Assembly: GCF_000003815.2 (NCBI RefSeq)
Contig: NC_049996.1
Span: 13,258,419 to 13,322,418, forward strand
Source of the DNA: Branchiostoma floridae
Taxonomy: Eukaryota > Chordata > Leptocardii > Amphioxiformes > Branchiostomatidae
DNA: 64,000 bases
Reading direction: 5' to 3'
Shown: one piece after another, positions 11,961 to 24,400 of the stretch
Layout of the letters: the number at the start of each line of letters is the position of its first letter
Position numbering within the stretch: the first letter of the stretch is position 1
Program-made: the position numbers and the translations under genes
The notes under the pieces: generated by a model
What the model saw: only the letters and a program-made list of their open reading frames with translations
The model's database searches: none
Told to the model about the DNA's origin: nothing

Positions 11961-12089
11961 GGAACTGTTAAAGCTATACTACGCAGTTATTTGCGCTCAA
12001 ATTTGAAATATTCTAGAACTGAGAAATCTCAGATTTACTACCACTTTTTGACGCTTTTGTTTCATTATTTCACGTTTGCCACGTAAAGG

Positions 12090-12359
12090 TGTTATGTATT
12101 GTATTGTATCGTATATTATGTAATTGTATTTGAATCTGTTTATTGTAACTGTCGCGCTCTGGCGACCCTTCTTCGGAGTAAACAACAACAATTCGACGTG
12201 CTCGAACGGGCGGTGGCCCCGTTCGGAGAAGGGTGTTCCAGAACCGCCAGAACGCGACCAGTAATGTGATTCAAAATAAAGTCAGTCTTGTCTTGATCGT
12301 CGTACAAGTGTGACGTGTGTCTGTGTGTCTCCGTCTTTGGTCCTTCCGTCCCTCTTACA
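12090..12359 (+). mobile_element. 5' long terminal repeat of an LTR retrotransposon
   Basis: The stretch starts TGTTATG and ends CTTACA. It contains a polyadenylation signal (AATAAA at 12275) followed by a GT-rich tract, and is followed after one base by a primer-binding site. No matching 3' LTR was found in the window. The left boundary is estimated. Confidence 0.55.
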
Positions 12360-12360
12360 T

Positions 12361-12378
12361 TGGCGCCCAACGGTGGGA
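12361..12378 (+). promoter_or_regulatory. Retrotransposon primer-binding site (tRNA-Lys type)
   Basis: TGGCGCCCAACGGTGGGA matches the usual complement of the 3' end of tRNA-Lys with one extra base. It lies directly after the LTR end, the expected position for minus-strand priming. Confidence 0.6.
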
Positions 12379-13230
12379 TGCCGCTTTCGAGCGGCCGGAC
12401 CCGTGATGAAACACCATCCTAAGGCCCTCTGCCCGCTACCGTGTCGCCCGACTCGCCCGGAGACCATCGGCCAACCGCCTGATCACCCGACAACGTCTAC
12501 CATGTGTCAAGCCGTCTCCGCTCGCTGCCGCTGTGGACAGAGCCCGACTCCACTCCACCCTGACGCCGTCCGTCGCCGACCGCGTGTACCTCGACCTGTG
12601 TCGACCACAGCTACCCTCGTCACCAACTGTGAATTTTTGAGAATGAGCACCGGCGAAAACTTCTGCTGTGACCAGACCGAACTGTAAAAGGGCCTCTACT
12701 TGCTCCAGGAAGGCCACTGAACTGTCATGCCGCAAGACCTACGAACTTGAAATGTACTGCTGCACGATGTCCTGTCCAATGTGTTAAGTATTTTGTCTGG
12801 AGATTATTGTGATATTGAGTATTGTGGTGCTTACCTAGGGAGAACTAGAGCCTGCGGGACGACACTCCTAGGAAGAAGACTACTTTGTCCTTTGTCAGAA
12901 CCTGCGAGGTTGCTGATTGTCAAGGAAATATTGTCACGATGATTGAATTTTGTATATTGAAACTATTTGAACTGATGCTTACCAAGTGTACTAGTAGAAT
13001 CAATGACATTATTGATGCCTGCGGGGCGACTACTGCTAGTAAGACTATCCTGACCACACTGAGGGTGTGCCCACATGTATTGTCCCTCTTACAAAGGATT
13101 AGCCCATCAAAACAAAATTCCGCACTATCCGCGCTGTAACCTAGTGTCCTCCCGAATTGGACAACAACAACAGCCACCAGTAGGCACCCTAGGGGGTGGG
13201 GTAATGAGTTCATCACACTCCAGACACAGT
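12379..13230 (+). other. Internal remnant downstream of the LTR
   Basis: GC-rich to about 12650, then AT-richer. Two imperfect direct repeats begin CCTGCGGGACGACACTCC (12851) and CCTGCGGGGCGACTACTG (13018). No gag or pol motif was recognised, and the overlapping open frames at 12310-12735 look spurious. This could be a non-autonomous element or a deleted one. Confidence 0.4.
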
Positions 13231-13289
13231 CTACAGGGGAAATCTTCTTTTTCTATTGTCCAAATATTACGTAGTATAGCTTTAAGATC

Positions 13290-15008
13290 CTCAGTTGATG
13301 TTTGAATTTTGGGCAGGTCCAGATGAAACATGCCTTTTTTTTTGGTAATTTTAGTCACCAAAGTAGTATTTTCAAGTACTACTAACAGCATAAAAGGATG
13401 GTATTTTTTTCATGTATTTTTTTAAACCTACAGGTGATAACTGGTTTCCATAGTGACAGAGAGTCCTAAGCTCCTATTGGATAGATTGTCCTGGTGATAA
13501 AGAATCCTGAGCTCCTATTGGTGAAGTTATCAGAATGGTTCTCTCAATGGCTATACTGCAAAGAAGCAGAATTAGCCCCTACTAGTAGCAGCAAGAGATT
13601 GTGTGACTATTACTATTAGACCTACAGCCCTACCTGCATAGTTTTTACCCCACTTCTACCACATCTGTACTTTAATTTATCTCTCTTTCCATCTTCCACC
13701 TTTTCTTTGTTTGGTAGATGTCTTACTTTCTTCTTTTCTCTTTCCCCAAGACAATCAAGGACTGTACCATTCTTATTGATTTTAAGACTACACTAGTCTT
13801 GCTCTTAGGAATGGTTTAATTTTCTCCTAGAGTGGGACCAAGGCAAGGGTCAAACAAAGTCAAGACATATTAGACTGCTCTTTATTTATGTAGTGACCTG
13901 CAGAACCCTGATCCCCCTGAGAGCACCCCATGCAAGATTGCTTACCTTAGCACAAAAAAGCTTATGCAATACTTTTACTCTCTGTGTATTATACCCAACT
14001 GGAAACTACAAACTAATAAAGATATTGACAAGTAATCAGCCATGACAGCCCATCTGTATTTGTCATTATCATCCGTCAATTTGCATCAGTCGGGACCAAG
14101 CTAGTACATATTTCACTCCACATTATTATAATTTATAGTGGCATTCAAGCACACACTGCACCAACTGACCAGTCAACTGACCTGTCTTTTAGCCTAGTGG
14201 TTGGCCTGGGTTTGTGGTATAGACGGATTGCATTGTTCGTGCGTGTTAGATGAGCTTGCCTTGTTTAGAACAACCTCTCCCTTTGGACAATGCTAAGGTA
14301 TGAGGTATCAGAACTCTAGTTGTGAAATGCTCTTCATAGTCTTAGATTACCCTCTTTAGTGAAAGCTCAGTTACATACTTTGACACTTTTCTATTGTGAT
14401 TCAAATGTATGACTGAAGGATACACAATGTCATGTAAAACCCAATGGAAAACATAGCTAATATCCATGACCAATTGCTCCACCCACAGAAACACAAGGAC
14501 CTGCCAGCCTGCTGTCTGCTATGCTCTCTTCCTATAGGAGTGATTGATTACCATGAAACTCATGAGAAACACATTGGAATCACAGTCTCTAATTGGTGAT
14601 AAGGAAACCTTTCTGATATACATGTATATCCTCCAAAGCAAACATTAGGAACCCTCTGACTAGGGAAAAAGAGAGGATACACACAAGAGATATCTCCTTT
14701 TTTGCTGGGTGTTTTTCTCCAGTGTTTTCCATGAGTTTGGACTGTTGATCGTTGCCATGAAGGACAACAAGGTTTTCCAGCCCAATTACTAATTTTGCCT
14801 GGAAGTACACCCATTCTATCATAGGACTGTTTCCATTTGGTACCCCTTTCACGTACTTGGACCATGTCCAATATCAGGTACAAAGTGTTTGCAACCATAG
14901 CTTTGTCCATTTAATGGAATTTCATCAGCCACAGCTATATATCAGTGTCGTGTTGAACTTTCCCTGACAGTTAAGTGGAGCTGTACTAATGACAATGGGT
15001 ATCTCACC
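13290..15008. other. No gene seen
   Basis: Ordinary AT-rich sequence. A short direct repeat of GAGCTCCTATTGG-type words lies near 13470-13530. The open frames near 14560-14910 on the minus strand lack splice context or recognised motifs. Confidence 0.35.
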
Positions 15009-15410
15009 CCTGCATGGCAAAGATATGAAATTGTCAGCTTGTTTGTAGGGTTGGTAGTCCCTATCCGAAGGAGGCCATATAATACTGTAAATATGCAGAA
15101 ACTTTCGCGGGGGTTTAATGTTCGCGGTTTTCACGGTGGCCGCTTCACATGTTTTTCCCTGGCAGTAAGAGACTACAGTACATATGCATGGTGCTACCAC
15201 AAACTTAAACCTGCATGGCAAAGACATGAAATTGTCAGCTTATTTGTAGGGTTGGTAGTCCCTATCCGAAGGAGGCCATATATACTGTAATGCAGAAACT
15301 TTCGCGGGGGTTTAATGTTCGCGGTGGCCTTTTTACGGCAAACTTAAAACAACTGCAAACATTTTTCCATGGATGAAAGAGACTACAGTGCATCATGGGT
15401 GCTACCGCAA
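15009..15410. repeat. 201-bp tandem duplication with part of a MITE
   Basis: A stretch starting CCTGCATGGCAAAGATATGA at 15009 recurs at 15210 with few changes. It includes the flank GTCCCTATCCGAAGGAGGCC and the start of a TACTGTAAATGCA MITE. The first MITE copy (15082-15209) is truncated and the second (15281-15487) is full length. The duplication therefore took flank plus the MITE's 5' half. Confidence 0.75.
15082..15209. mobile_element. MITE family with TACTGTAAATGCA ends, copy 4 (truncated)
   Basis: Starts ATACTGTAAATATGCAGAAA and stops at the tandem-duplication joint, so it lacks its second terminal repeat. Confidence 0.65.
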
Positions 15411-15487
15411 ACTTAAAACCACCGCGAAAAGTGCTTTTCTCGCTACCCCGAAATTAAATCCCTGCGAACTTAGATGCATTCACAGTA
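15281..15487. mobile_element. MITE family with TACTGTAAATGCA ends, copy 5
   Basis: Runs from TATACTGTAATGCAGAAAC to GATGCATTCACAGTA, with the family's GCGGT/TTTAA interior. Confidence 0.7.
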
Positions 15488-17712
15488 GTCCTTAACACTG
15501 CATGCATTGGGTGACATGAAAAATGAGAGCAGTCCAGATTTCTGAGCAAATGGGGTGTAAAGAAAGCATTCAAGAAATAAGTGCCGATTTTGAATCCTAA
15601 CGCACCAAACTGTACCTAAGAGTCTGCAGAGATGGGCCTTATGATTTATTACTTTATTAATAATAAACATGGCAATAAGCAGCCTATATTTAGGTTAACT
15701 GACCAATTTATCCAGTCCTTTCTACAACTTTGAACAATGAAAGCCTGAAATGCTGGAAGAAATCTTGTGTTGAGGCAACATCTGAACTTGTTAATTTGAT
15801 TGCACCTGCCCTTGAACCTTAATATAATATTGTAGAGCACTTTTGTGGGGCTAAGCCATGCATAAATCACTAGATTCTGGAACATGAAAAGGAAAGTAAA
15901 GGTCGTGGGCAAGTCGGTAAAGGATTTAGGCACTAATAACTTAAAGACTGTTTTTTAAAACCACACCACAAGAAGATATTGCTACCAGTTTGTCCCCCAA
16001 AATTTGATAATGGGAATTGTAGATTTTATACCTTGTTTTTCCTGCTAATAAGTCTGTTACTCACTGTGCCTTCCTTAAGTTCGTTCGTTCGTACATGTTG
16101 AGTAAGAAACTATTCAAATTTTTGATTCCTTCTGAGTCATTACAATTCTAAGGTATGCTAGTACCTTGTACATTGTAATCATAAGGCCACACTGACTTAA
16201 TTCTATGCATTCTAATCCTAGATGTATGCATGGGGAACACAAAATTAATGCACGAGGGTGAAAATCCAGCAAAAAGATGTCACTACACCACAGGTCTAAA
16301 CATCCAGTCCATTTTTTTCCATATTTGGTTTGTCTTATGCTTACCTCCAGTAAGACTGTATGACACAGTGTGGAGGTAAATTCTCATCTGGAGGTAAATT
16401 TCAATAATGTTTTTGTTGCACTTCTTGTTTAAAGAGGGAAACAGGCACTGTGGCCCTGTGCCCTGGCCTACCCTGGAGGCCAGTTCCTCTAGCCAGCATA
16501 AAATTCAGATTAACCAGGGATGCTATTGGGTGATATGTGTCTACAGTTTTTTTTTAAAAGGTCAGGCAAAAATCAAGGCATGCACGGATGCCATCCATAG
16601 AATTATGTCGATGTGGCCTAAATGCAAATACATGCCATAAACAATGAAAACTCATACACCTCTGTTTCTGAATGAGTTATTCTCCTGCATAGTTTCCAAC
16701 AAAAAGTCCACTGCAGTTTTAAACAAGTTGCAATTGCTAGGTGGCCCAAGCTGCATGGAACAGCATTTACTCCCTGTCATCAGAGCTATCCACCACTCAA
16801 AAATCAAATATAAATTTAAAGCACTTTTAGAATCTCAAACTTTGAAGTTCCGCCTCAGCACTGTTGGAAAGCTTTAAGATTTGAGCCCCCAAATACACCA
16901 ACCCACCTAATACTATACCAAATATCAATCCACTGTCTAGATTTTAAACTGTTCCACTGCAGCATTGTAGAGGGTAACAGCCACTGCACCATAGCACAAC
17001 CAAAAACATAACCTTCTTGGTGAAGGTAATTTTGTTGAACTGATACTTTGAATACCTGCTCAACAGGTTAGGACATAATTCTAGAAAGAACTATAGGGTC
17101 TCACCTGTCAGACTTTTCTTCAGTCACACCTGGATATTACCTGGTATAACACTCTGCACAAGTCAGGTGTATGGCGTGCAAATTTATCATGCTACGTGCT
17201 CAAGGATTGGTAGATTATGAATAAACAATGGTCGTAATTTCTAATTTCATCCAGTGTACATCTGGCCCATAAAATGAGACACTAAACATCATGCTACATA
17301 ATAATATAGATGTTTTTACAAGGGTTTTAGTAGATACATGTTTTTTGTATAGCTACATGTAGAGTACAGTGACTAATATTTTAGAAGATATTGAGTTTTG
17401 TAAGTCAGACAATCTTCTCTTTACTGTTATATCAGGTTGATAAGTCACTGAATGATAAACTTTGTATACAAATATTAAGTGTTAAATTCAACAGAGTCTG
17501 GTGTTTTGGTGACCGTCTGTCACCTTCTTCAGGGCAACTCTGACTGGTTCACGTTGTTAACTGTAGCAAACATTGTACATAGGCGTCACTGCTTATAGGA
17601 CCTTCACACTGAAACCAAATCAGCAGGAATCAAGCAGAAACAGCCAGAATGAATTATCTGCAAAATTCGTGCCACAATCTGGGCCGTCCGGGTGGGAATT
17701 CCAAATGGGCCT
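15488..17712. other. No gene seen
   Basis: AT-rich sequence with small random frames. At 17505-17556 there is half of the GTCACCTTCTTCAGGGCA repeat seen at 515-774. The segment just before 18.4 kb was searched for the TMBIM6 initiator exon without success. Confidence 0.35.
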
Positions 17713-18171
17713 TAAATCCCCTTCACACAAGAAGGAATGAGCCAGAATGCCGTCAGAATGATAATTTTTTTCTATTCCTGTGCATTCGTAGTGTGTTCTA
17801 GATGTTCCGACTACATTCCAGATATTCTTTTGGCCACATACGAAAGATTCAAGATGGCTTGCCGTTTCGATTTCTCCATCGAATGAGATAAGAATGTTTC
17901 GAATAATGTTGGAATGCCGATGAATGCGGTCAGACTGCAGTTAGAATAGTTAGAATCCACTTAGAATCCACTATGAATGCCATTCGATATTTCTCCACTT
18001 TGAATGCACCTCGACAGTTTTAACATGTCAAAAACTTTCGAGCCAGCCAGAAGAACAGGGATATCTGCAGTAAGAATGTTAAGAATACAGTACGAATTGC
18101 CAGGAATTGAAAAACAGTTTCATTCTGACGGCATTCCGGCTCCTTCGTGCTCTCATATGAAGGGGGCTTTA
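17713..18171. mobile_element. Inverted-repeat element upstream of TMBIM6 exons
   Basis: Left end TAAATCCCCTTCA pairs with right end TGAAGGGGGCTTTA. Pairing resumes over GCCAGAATGCCGTCAGAATG and its complement near 18125. It contains AGAATG-rich internal repeats and no coding sequence. No clear target duplication. Confidence 0.6.
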
Positions 18172-18385
18172 CAGATGCAGTCCCAAATGTAAAGTTTAGA
18201 TACCGAGACACAGAATCGGCTTTGATGTGGCTTTGATGTGGCTTGGTTCTCTCCCATTCTTTTTCCTTTAGACAAGATGTATTAACAACCAATTATGTAT
18301 ACTAGAAAACTGTGCAACCTGCTGTAGTGAATACACATTGAATGGATTAAATTCGGTAACAAATGTCTTATTCTTTTTTTCTCAG

Positions 18386-18494
18386 GGAGAAGCCTGTGAA
18401 GGAGCACCTGAAAAAGGTGTACTCCAGCCTGGCCATCGCCATGCTTGCAGCTGCAGCAGGTGCCTATGTCCACCTGATGACTGGATTTATACAG
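18386..18494 (+). CDS. TMBIM6: TMBIM6 exon (first transmembrane segment)
   Basis: Acceptor TTTTTTTCTCAG, donor CAG/GTGTGC. Encodes [20 protein letters not shown] onward to TGFIQ, the first membrane helix. Starts in phase 2 and ends in phase 0. Confidence 0.93.
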
Positions 18495-21400
18495 GTGTGC
18501 ATACATCACTTAAACCTGCACCTGGAAAGAAAACATGCATTGTTAAAAGACCGAAAATTTATATATTATGCCTGTGTCAGATTACACTATGTGAACAGTT
18601 CAATGCTTTTCAATTGTTGATGTAAGAATTCATTTGAAAATTTCACTTCTTTGTTCAGTTTTTTTTTTTTTTTTTGCTTTTGAAATGTATATCATTCTGT
18701 ATTATTACGATTTGATATCAAAAATACAAGACTCAGTACATGTCCATTTTTTTTACATAATTTCCTAATTCATTTGTTGGATCACTTTGACCAAGATCTA
18801 AAAGAAACATATACTGAACCTATTTTAATTGTAGCACACTAGATCATACTCCACATGATTCAGTTCACTCAATACTCAATATTCTTTTAAACATGTAACA
18901 TTAGTTATATGAATGGAGGAGATATACAACATGTAGGTTTGAACTTCAAGCTATGCAATTCAAGAAGCTTCAAAGGTGCTCTGTTAAAAGAGAACCTTGA
19001 ATTGATTATAGGATATGTATAACATATACTAGATACTTAGCATGAAAGTTCATTTGTGTTTGTAAATGACATTATAGATAAACTAAACTTAAACTATAAC
19101 TTAATATAGCTACTTCAGCACTAAGGACAGCACCTACATAACTATGTAACATGTACTAGGTCCTGTCCTTAGTGCTGAAATGTACTTTATTATAAAGTTT
19201 CCAAAGGTAAACTTTTTGTTTTTGTAGGGGTTCCAATTTACTTCCAAATTTAGCCAATCAAAACTCAGGTCAAAACTTAGAAAAGGGCGGCAGCCAATCA
19301 AAACTCAAAACTGGGTGATGACATCACCACCAGCCCGGTGAAACGTGTGGTTTGTCAAAAGGCCACGGGAAAGACTTACTGCATTTTTGCCAAAATGTTA
19401 CAAGAAAGTTTCTAGTTTCTTTTCTGACGATTTTTCTTTTTTCTCCCCTTCGGAAACATCCTGCATTTTCTTAAGAAATGTGGCCTTTCTAGTCTGAGTT
19501 ATGCATCTTTAACTGTTATTTCTTGGTGAGTCTGATACCTTATTCATTTTGATCACCTGGTAACTCTGTTCCTCCAGGGAGGTTTCCTGTCTGCTATCGC
19601 CTCCATCGGCCTGCTGATCTGGCTGGGTGTGACGGAAAACGCTCCCGCCAACCAGCTCAAGCGCCTCGGTATCATGGGAGGGTTCGCCTTCTGTGTCGGT
19701 ATGGCACACTTCAACCCATTACGCAATGCATACAGTTGAAGCTGCTTAATTGCACGGCTTTTTTGCCAGTGAATTTGTGCATTTTTTCCGGCTGGTGTAA
19801 TAATGCGAAGTTATCTAGCTGGACTGAACCGAATTTGGATTTGGGGATTCCGTGCAGTTATCAGAAGTTTGCGTTTATCCGTTGTGCAATTAACAGGCTT
19901 CTACTGTACTGCTCTTTGACCTGGCAGTGCAGTGCATGTATTTCCACTGACAAACATAGCTGCATTATGCCAATACTTCATATTCATTGGGAATTGGGGA
20001 AATTCACACATGTGGTGGCATAATGGCAGGGTGGTTGACCCAGAACCCAGAGGTTCTTGGTTTGAATCCCCTAACATACACTCAGTGTAGTGCCCTTAGG
20101 AAAAGCACTTGAGGCCAAATTTCTCACTTTGCTCATGCAGATGGAAAAGAGTAGTAGCTTCAGTTAGGCATACATGTGTATTCCTTAGTAAGGACGTTTA
20201 ATGTAGGTCCATACCTTGAGCACGTTAAGGAACCCATTACACATATGAAGAGTAGGGGCCTATGCCAGTGTGAGTGGTTCAAATAAAGCTAAGTTGTACT
20301 TTTCAATACAACCTGGTTTGCTATGCATCAGAAGCAGATCACTGGATATATACTGTGCAATATTGGGACTCAAATCTAGGACCACCAGGCTTTGAACTGA
20401 ACACCCTATTGTTACGCGACACCTTGAAAGAAAAGAGTGTATTCAATGCTAACTAGGGCTGGGTACCAGTACAGAAGATTCAGGTCCAGGTCTGGTTCAG
20501 GTCCAGCCGATCAGGTCCAGGTCCGGAATTCTTGTGTATATACGGTATTCAAAACAATGGTACGTTTTGCAACAAAGAAATCTGTTTGGTGGAGTATTGG
20601 ACTCCCACAAAGCTAACTGACTCTGTACGGTTGATTGTAAAACTTGGTACAAATGACTATAGACTCTACTCTACTTCAGCCTTGTTATTTTCTTCGGCCG
20701 GTAAGCCCTCAAACATGTGAATGCCTTATTATTTAATTGTTCATTTTCCAATAGGTCCAACATCCCGTCCACTGAACTTTTTCAGGTCCGGTTTTTCTGG
20801 ACCGGTCCAATAAGAAAAGCCGGTATTATACCAATACACCAAACCAGTACCCTGAACCCTAATGCTAACTGCTTTCATGAACACCAATCTACAGTCAGAT
20901 ATCCTTAGTTGTTTTTTTTTTCTATTGATTTTCTGAATAGCCTGTGCTTGAGAGAGAGGATCTTTCATTCCCAGCAATCTCAGATCCCATCTCTCACTAT
21001 CACTTAAGTTAGGGACACAATCATTCCGACTCTATTGCAGCTTTTAAACTACATTTTCACAGTGATATAAGAACCCTTGTCTGTTTATAAGTGTCATTTA
21101 GCACAAGAAAATAGGTTAATGAGGGTACTTCACCAGCAATAAGACGTAAGGTATGGGGTGCCATCAGCGGCAAAATTGCTGTCATTGTTGTAAAATAAAG
21201 TATTTGGAGCAATATGTGCAGTCAAATACATGTAAAAAGAAAAATGGGCATTGCAAAAAAGTTTTCCCAATCACTTTGAAAACTACCATTTCCATAATTA
21301 TGTAGAATATCTAAATTAAATGTAGAATATACAGAGTCTGTTATTATGTAACTTGTTAGTTGTAAAATATTTGTCTTTCACTTTTTTTTGCAGGTCTTGG

Positions 21401-24400
21401 CCTTGGCCCCCTGATGGATCAGGTTATTCAGATTGACCCAAGGTATTATTATTATATGATAATTTTTATTATATAATTTTTGTGTTTCTGACTGCTGGGT
21501 AGTCCAGACTTCTGTGGGTGAATCAGAAAAGGTATTATATTCTGAGCCAAATACAATATTGGAGAACTGAAGAGCAAACGAGAGTGCGTTTCCAGAAACT
21601 GAAAAAAAAAGTGTTCCTGAACAACGTGTAATGTACTATCATTATTAATTATTAACCTCCAGGAAAACTAGAGAATTGGTTATGGTGTGCCTGTGCTTGT
21701 GTGTTTGTGTTTTCAGGTTTTTTAGTCACTGTAAAAACTTGGGAAATCCGATGAATTATATTTTGTTGTTGAGCTACCCAATGATATAAAGTTGGAAATA
21801 TCACCATAATAAAGTTTCTAGTTCATGATGCTTAGATTCTTCATTTTTGAAACTTTCTTTCACATCGACCTTGATTTTGGAATTGTCTTTTTTTGCATTC
21901 TACGACATCAGTATTCATTTCCAATTTTTACAATTTTGTCAGTTTATGACATGTATGTGCTCATTTCGTAGCTGTTTTGCACAATTTACAGCACGGTCAA
22001 AAACCTTTTTTTGGAAGGGGAAAAAAATTGATGAGTAAGAAAATGTTATTCATACTCTACATGGCCTTATCGGTTCTATAATTATAGTATCAGTCTGACA
22101 CCAGGTCTGAAATGTGATTGGCACCTTTCTCCCACCTCCTGATCTAGACTATGATTGCGTCTATCCCAAGCCAAGCTGTAGTAATTGGAAACTGTGTCTG
22201 GAGAGGCATCTCTGACAGTTTAATGTGATGGCTCTGAATGGTGTCCCGATCCTATTTGTCATGAGGCCTGGGAAAAAATGTTGTCAGATTACAGTAGCTA
22301 AGGCAGGGTTGTAGCCAGCACCCATCCTTCCGTCCTTTGACGGAATTTTGTTGCAATGGACGTAAAAAAATTTTGCCAATACTGGCCCTCTGTGATGGAC
22401 AAAAATGTATAGATATAATTAAATTGTCTCCCTTGTGTAATTTTTCACCATAACAGATGCCGTTGAACAGCTTTAGTATACCAGCAAAATTTACACCTCA
22501 AAATGCAGGAAATAGTGTTTCAAAGGGGCTAGATTTGTATGCCCCCCGATCCCCTAGGAACGTTGCGGCTTCGCTGCTCGATACGATTAAAAATAAAGGG
22601 AACTGAAAATGATTTCAGGCTGGCTACAACCCTGAGCTAAAGTATTCTCTTTGAAATTGTTCTTTTTCCTTCTTGATTTCAACTAGCTAGCATGCTGGCA
22701 TTTTCAACATAGTATAGCTACTTACAGAATTTAAATTTTGCAAGCTCATTTTTCTATTAGAACAGAAATTACTAGAAGAATATGTTGGAAAACAATTCTT
22801 CAACATTGTCATCACTCAGAAGTCAGGTCAAAAGTTTTCTGTCCCTTGCCAGCGCTAGCAGTGGAAAAATGGCTGGGGTCGGCAGGTTTTTGCTAGGGTC
22901 GTTTGAGTAACCTAAAACACAGAATGGTTTTTTATAGCCTGAGTAATTGTACACCAGTTATGATGTATAGTTGGCTGTGCGACAAATGCTTGGAAGTGGA
23001 CAAGTTGAAGAACGCAATGTGTGATACATTGGTTAGCATGTTATAATATAATTGGGATAGGCCTTCTCCATCTCTTATTTCTGGCTGTGCAGACTTGATA
23101 TATGGATTCTGGACACCCTAAAACGTATGAAAGCATAGAAAATAAGATAGAAAAATGTTTGATAGAGTCCATTCCAAGACACCATGAGGGCCTTTAGGCG
23201 ATATTCATAATTAGTCTGAATTATTTTGAATAAAAGAATATCTGAGCCACAATAATTAAATTATTTTCAAAAAATTGACTAAGAAAATACTCTTTTATTT
23301 GAATTTCTTTGAAGATTTTAGAAACATTTTGAAAGTAACTGTACAAAAATATCTTTATTTAGAATAATTGTGAAACCCCTCTGTGATTATTTCACATTTA
23401 CAAATATTTACAAAAAATGGTAAACCTGGCCAAATGGTAAAATTAGTTTATTGCCCCCATAAAAGTAAGCCCTATTGTTGCATCTGTATATTTTTAGATT
23501 TTACTGCTGGGCACTGGTGGATCCTTTGTGGTGGGCCATTGTTGCATGGCACCCAACCATACTTTGCAAGGATGTGTGAATTGCTATCTTCCCAGCCCAC
23601 CGAACCATTTACAAAAAATGGTAGAAAATGGTAAATAATGGTAGAATGCTGTTATCATTATTTAGAAACCATTAGAAGTATCCAATTCCACACCATGAAT
23701 ATTTCCAAAGTTTTACAGGACCAGGGAAATATTTATAAAGTTGAAACAGTGTTAAAAATATTTCTGAAGTATCAAATGTCCTAGACATATAATTACAAAA
23801 CTTTAAAATCAATTCTAAACAATGGCAACAAACATCCGCACGGTGTCTTGGAATGGACTCTACACACGATTTTTGAGTCTATTTGATTGATTTATGATTT
23901 ACACTGACACAAAGCTTGTCAATCAATTGCATATTAGATAGAACACGGCATAGCAATAAAGCTAGTTCAGAATATTTGCCAAAAAGAATATTATGTTCAC
24001 TCATTTTTTTATGTTTTGGAAAGAGAATTGAAGAAGAGGTCACCATCAATTGTTTTGCGTTTGTCAACATTTTGTCAAACAGACCTCCATGAAAAATTGA
24101 GGACCCCGGTATAGTTTTTGGTGTCTGTCTGTCTGTGTGTGTGTGTGTGTTTGTGTTTCCGGCTATTTGTGGTCAACATAACACTAGAACCTTTGAATTG
24201 ATTGTTATGATATTTGGTATTTGCAAAGACGAAGTTTACGATCAATTTTAGGCCCCCTGGTGTGTGACCTTGGTACTGCAGCAGAACTTTTTTTGTATCT
24301 TTTGACATGGACAAATTTGCTATGGTCTTGTTTTGATTTGAATTGTATCTGAAGTCTGAAGCGATTGTGTCTTGTTCCCCAGCATCATTCCTACTGCGTT

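Larger units (their letters stand above)
11972..13281. mobile_element. TTAA-flanked inverted-repeat element (tentative)
   Basis: AGCTATACTACG at 11972 is mirrored by CGTAGTATAGCT ending at 13281. Both are bounded by TTAA (11968-11971 and 13282-13285), and pairing continues loosely for about 25 bp. TTAA target duplications are typical of piggyBac-type transposition. The interior includes an LTR retrotransposon fragment, so either the LTR element landed inside this transposon or the two ends belong to separate copies. Confidence 0.4.

Noticed and set aside
12310-12735. ORFs of 125 and 99 codons on opposite strands
   Set aside because: They cover the LTR end and primer-binding site in a GC-rich stretch and show no gag or pol similarity.
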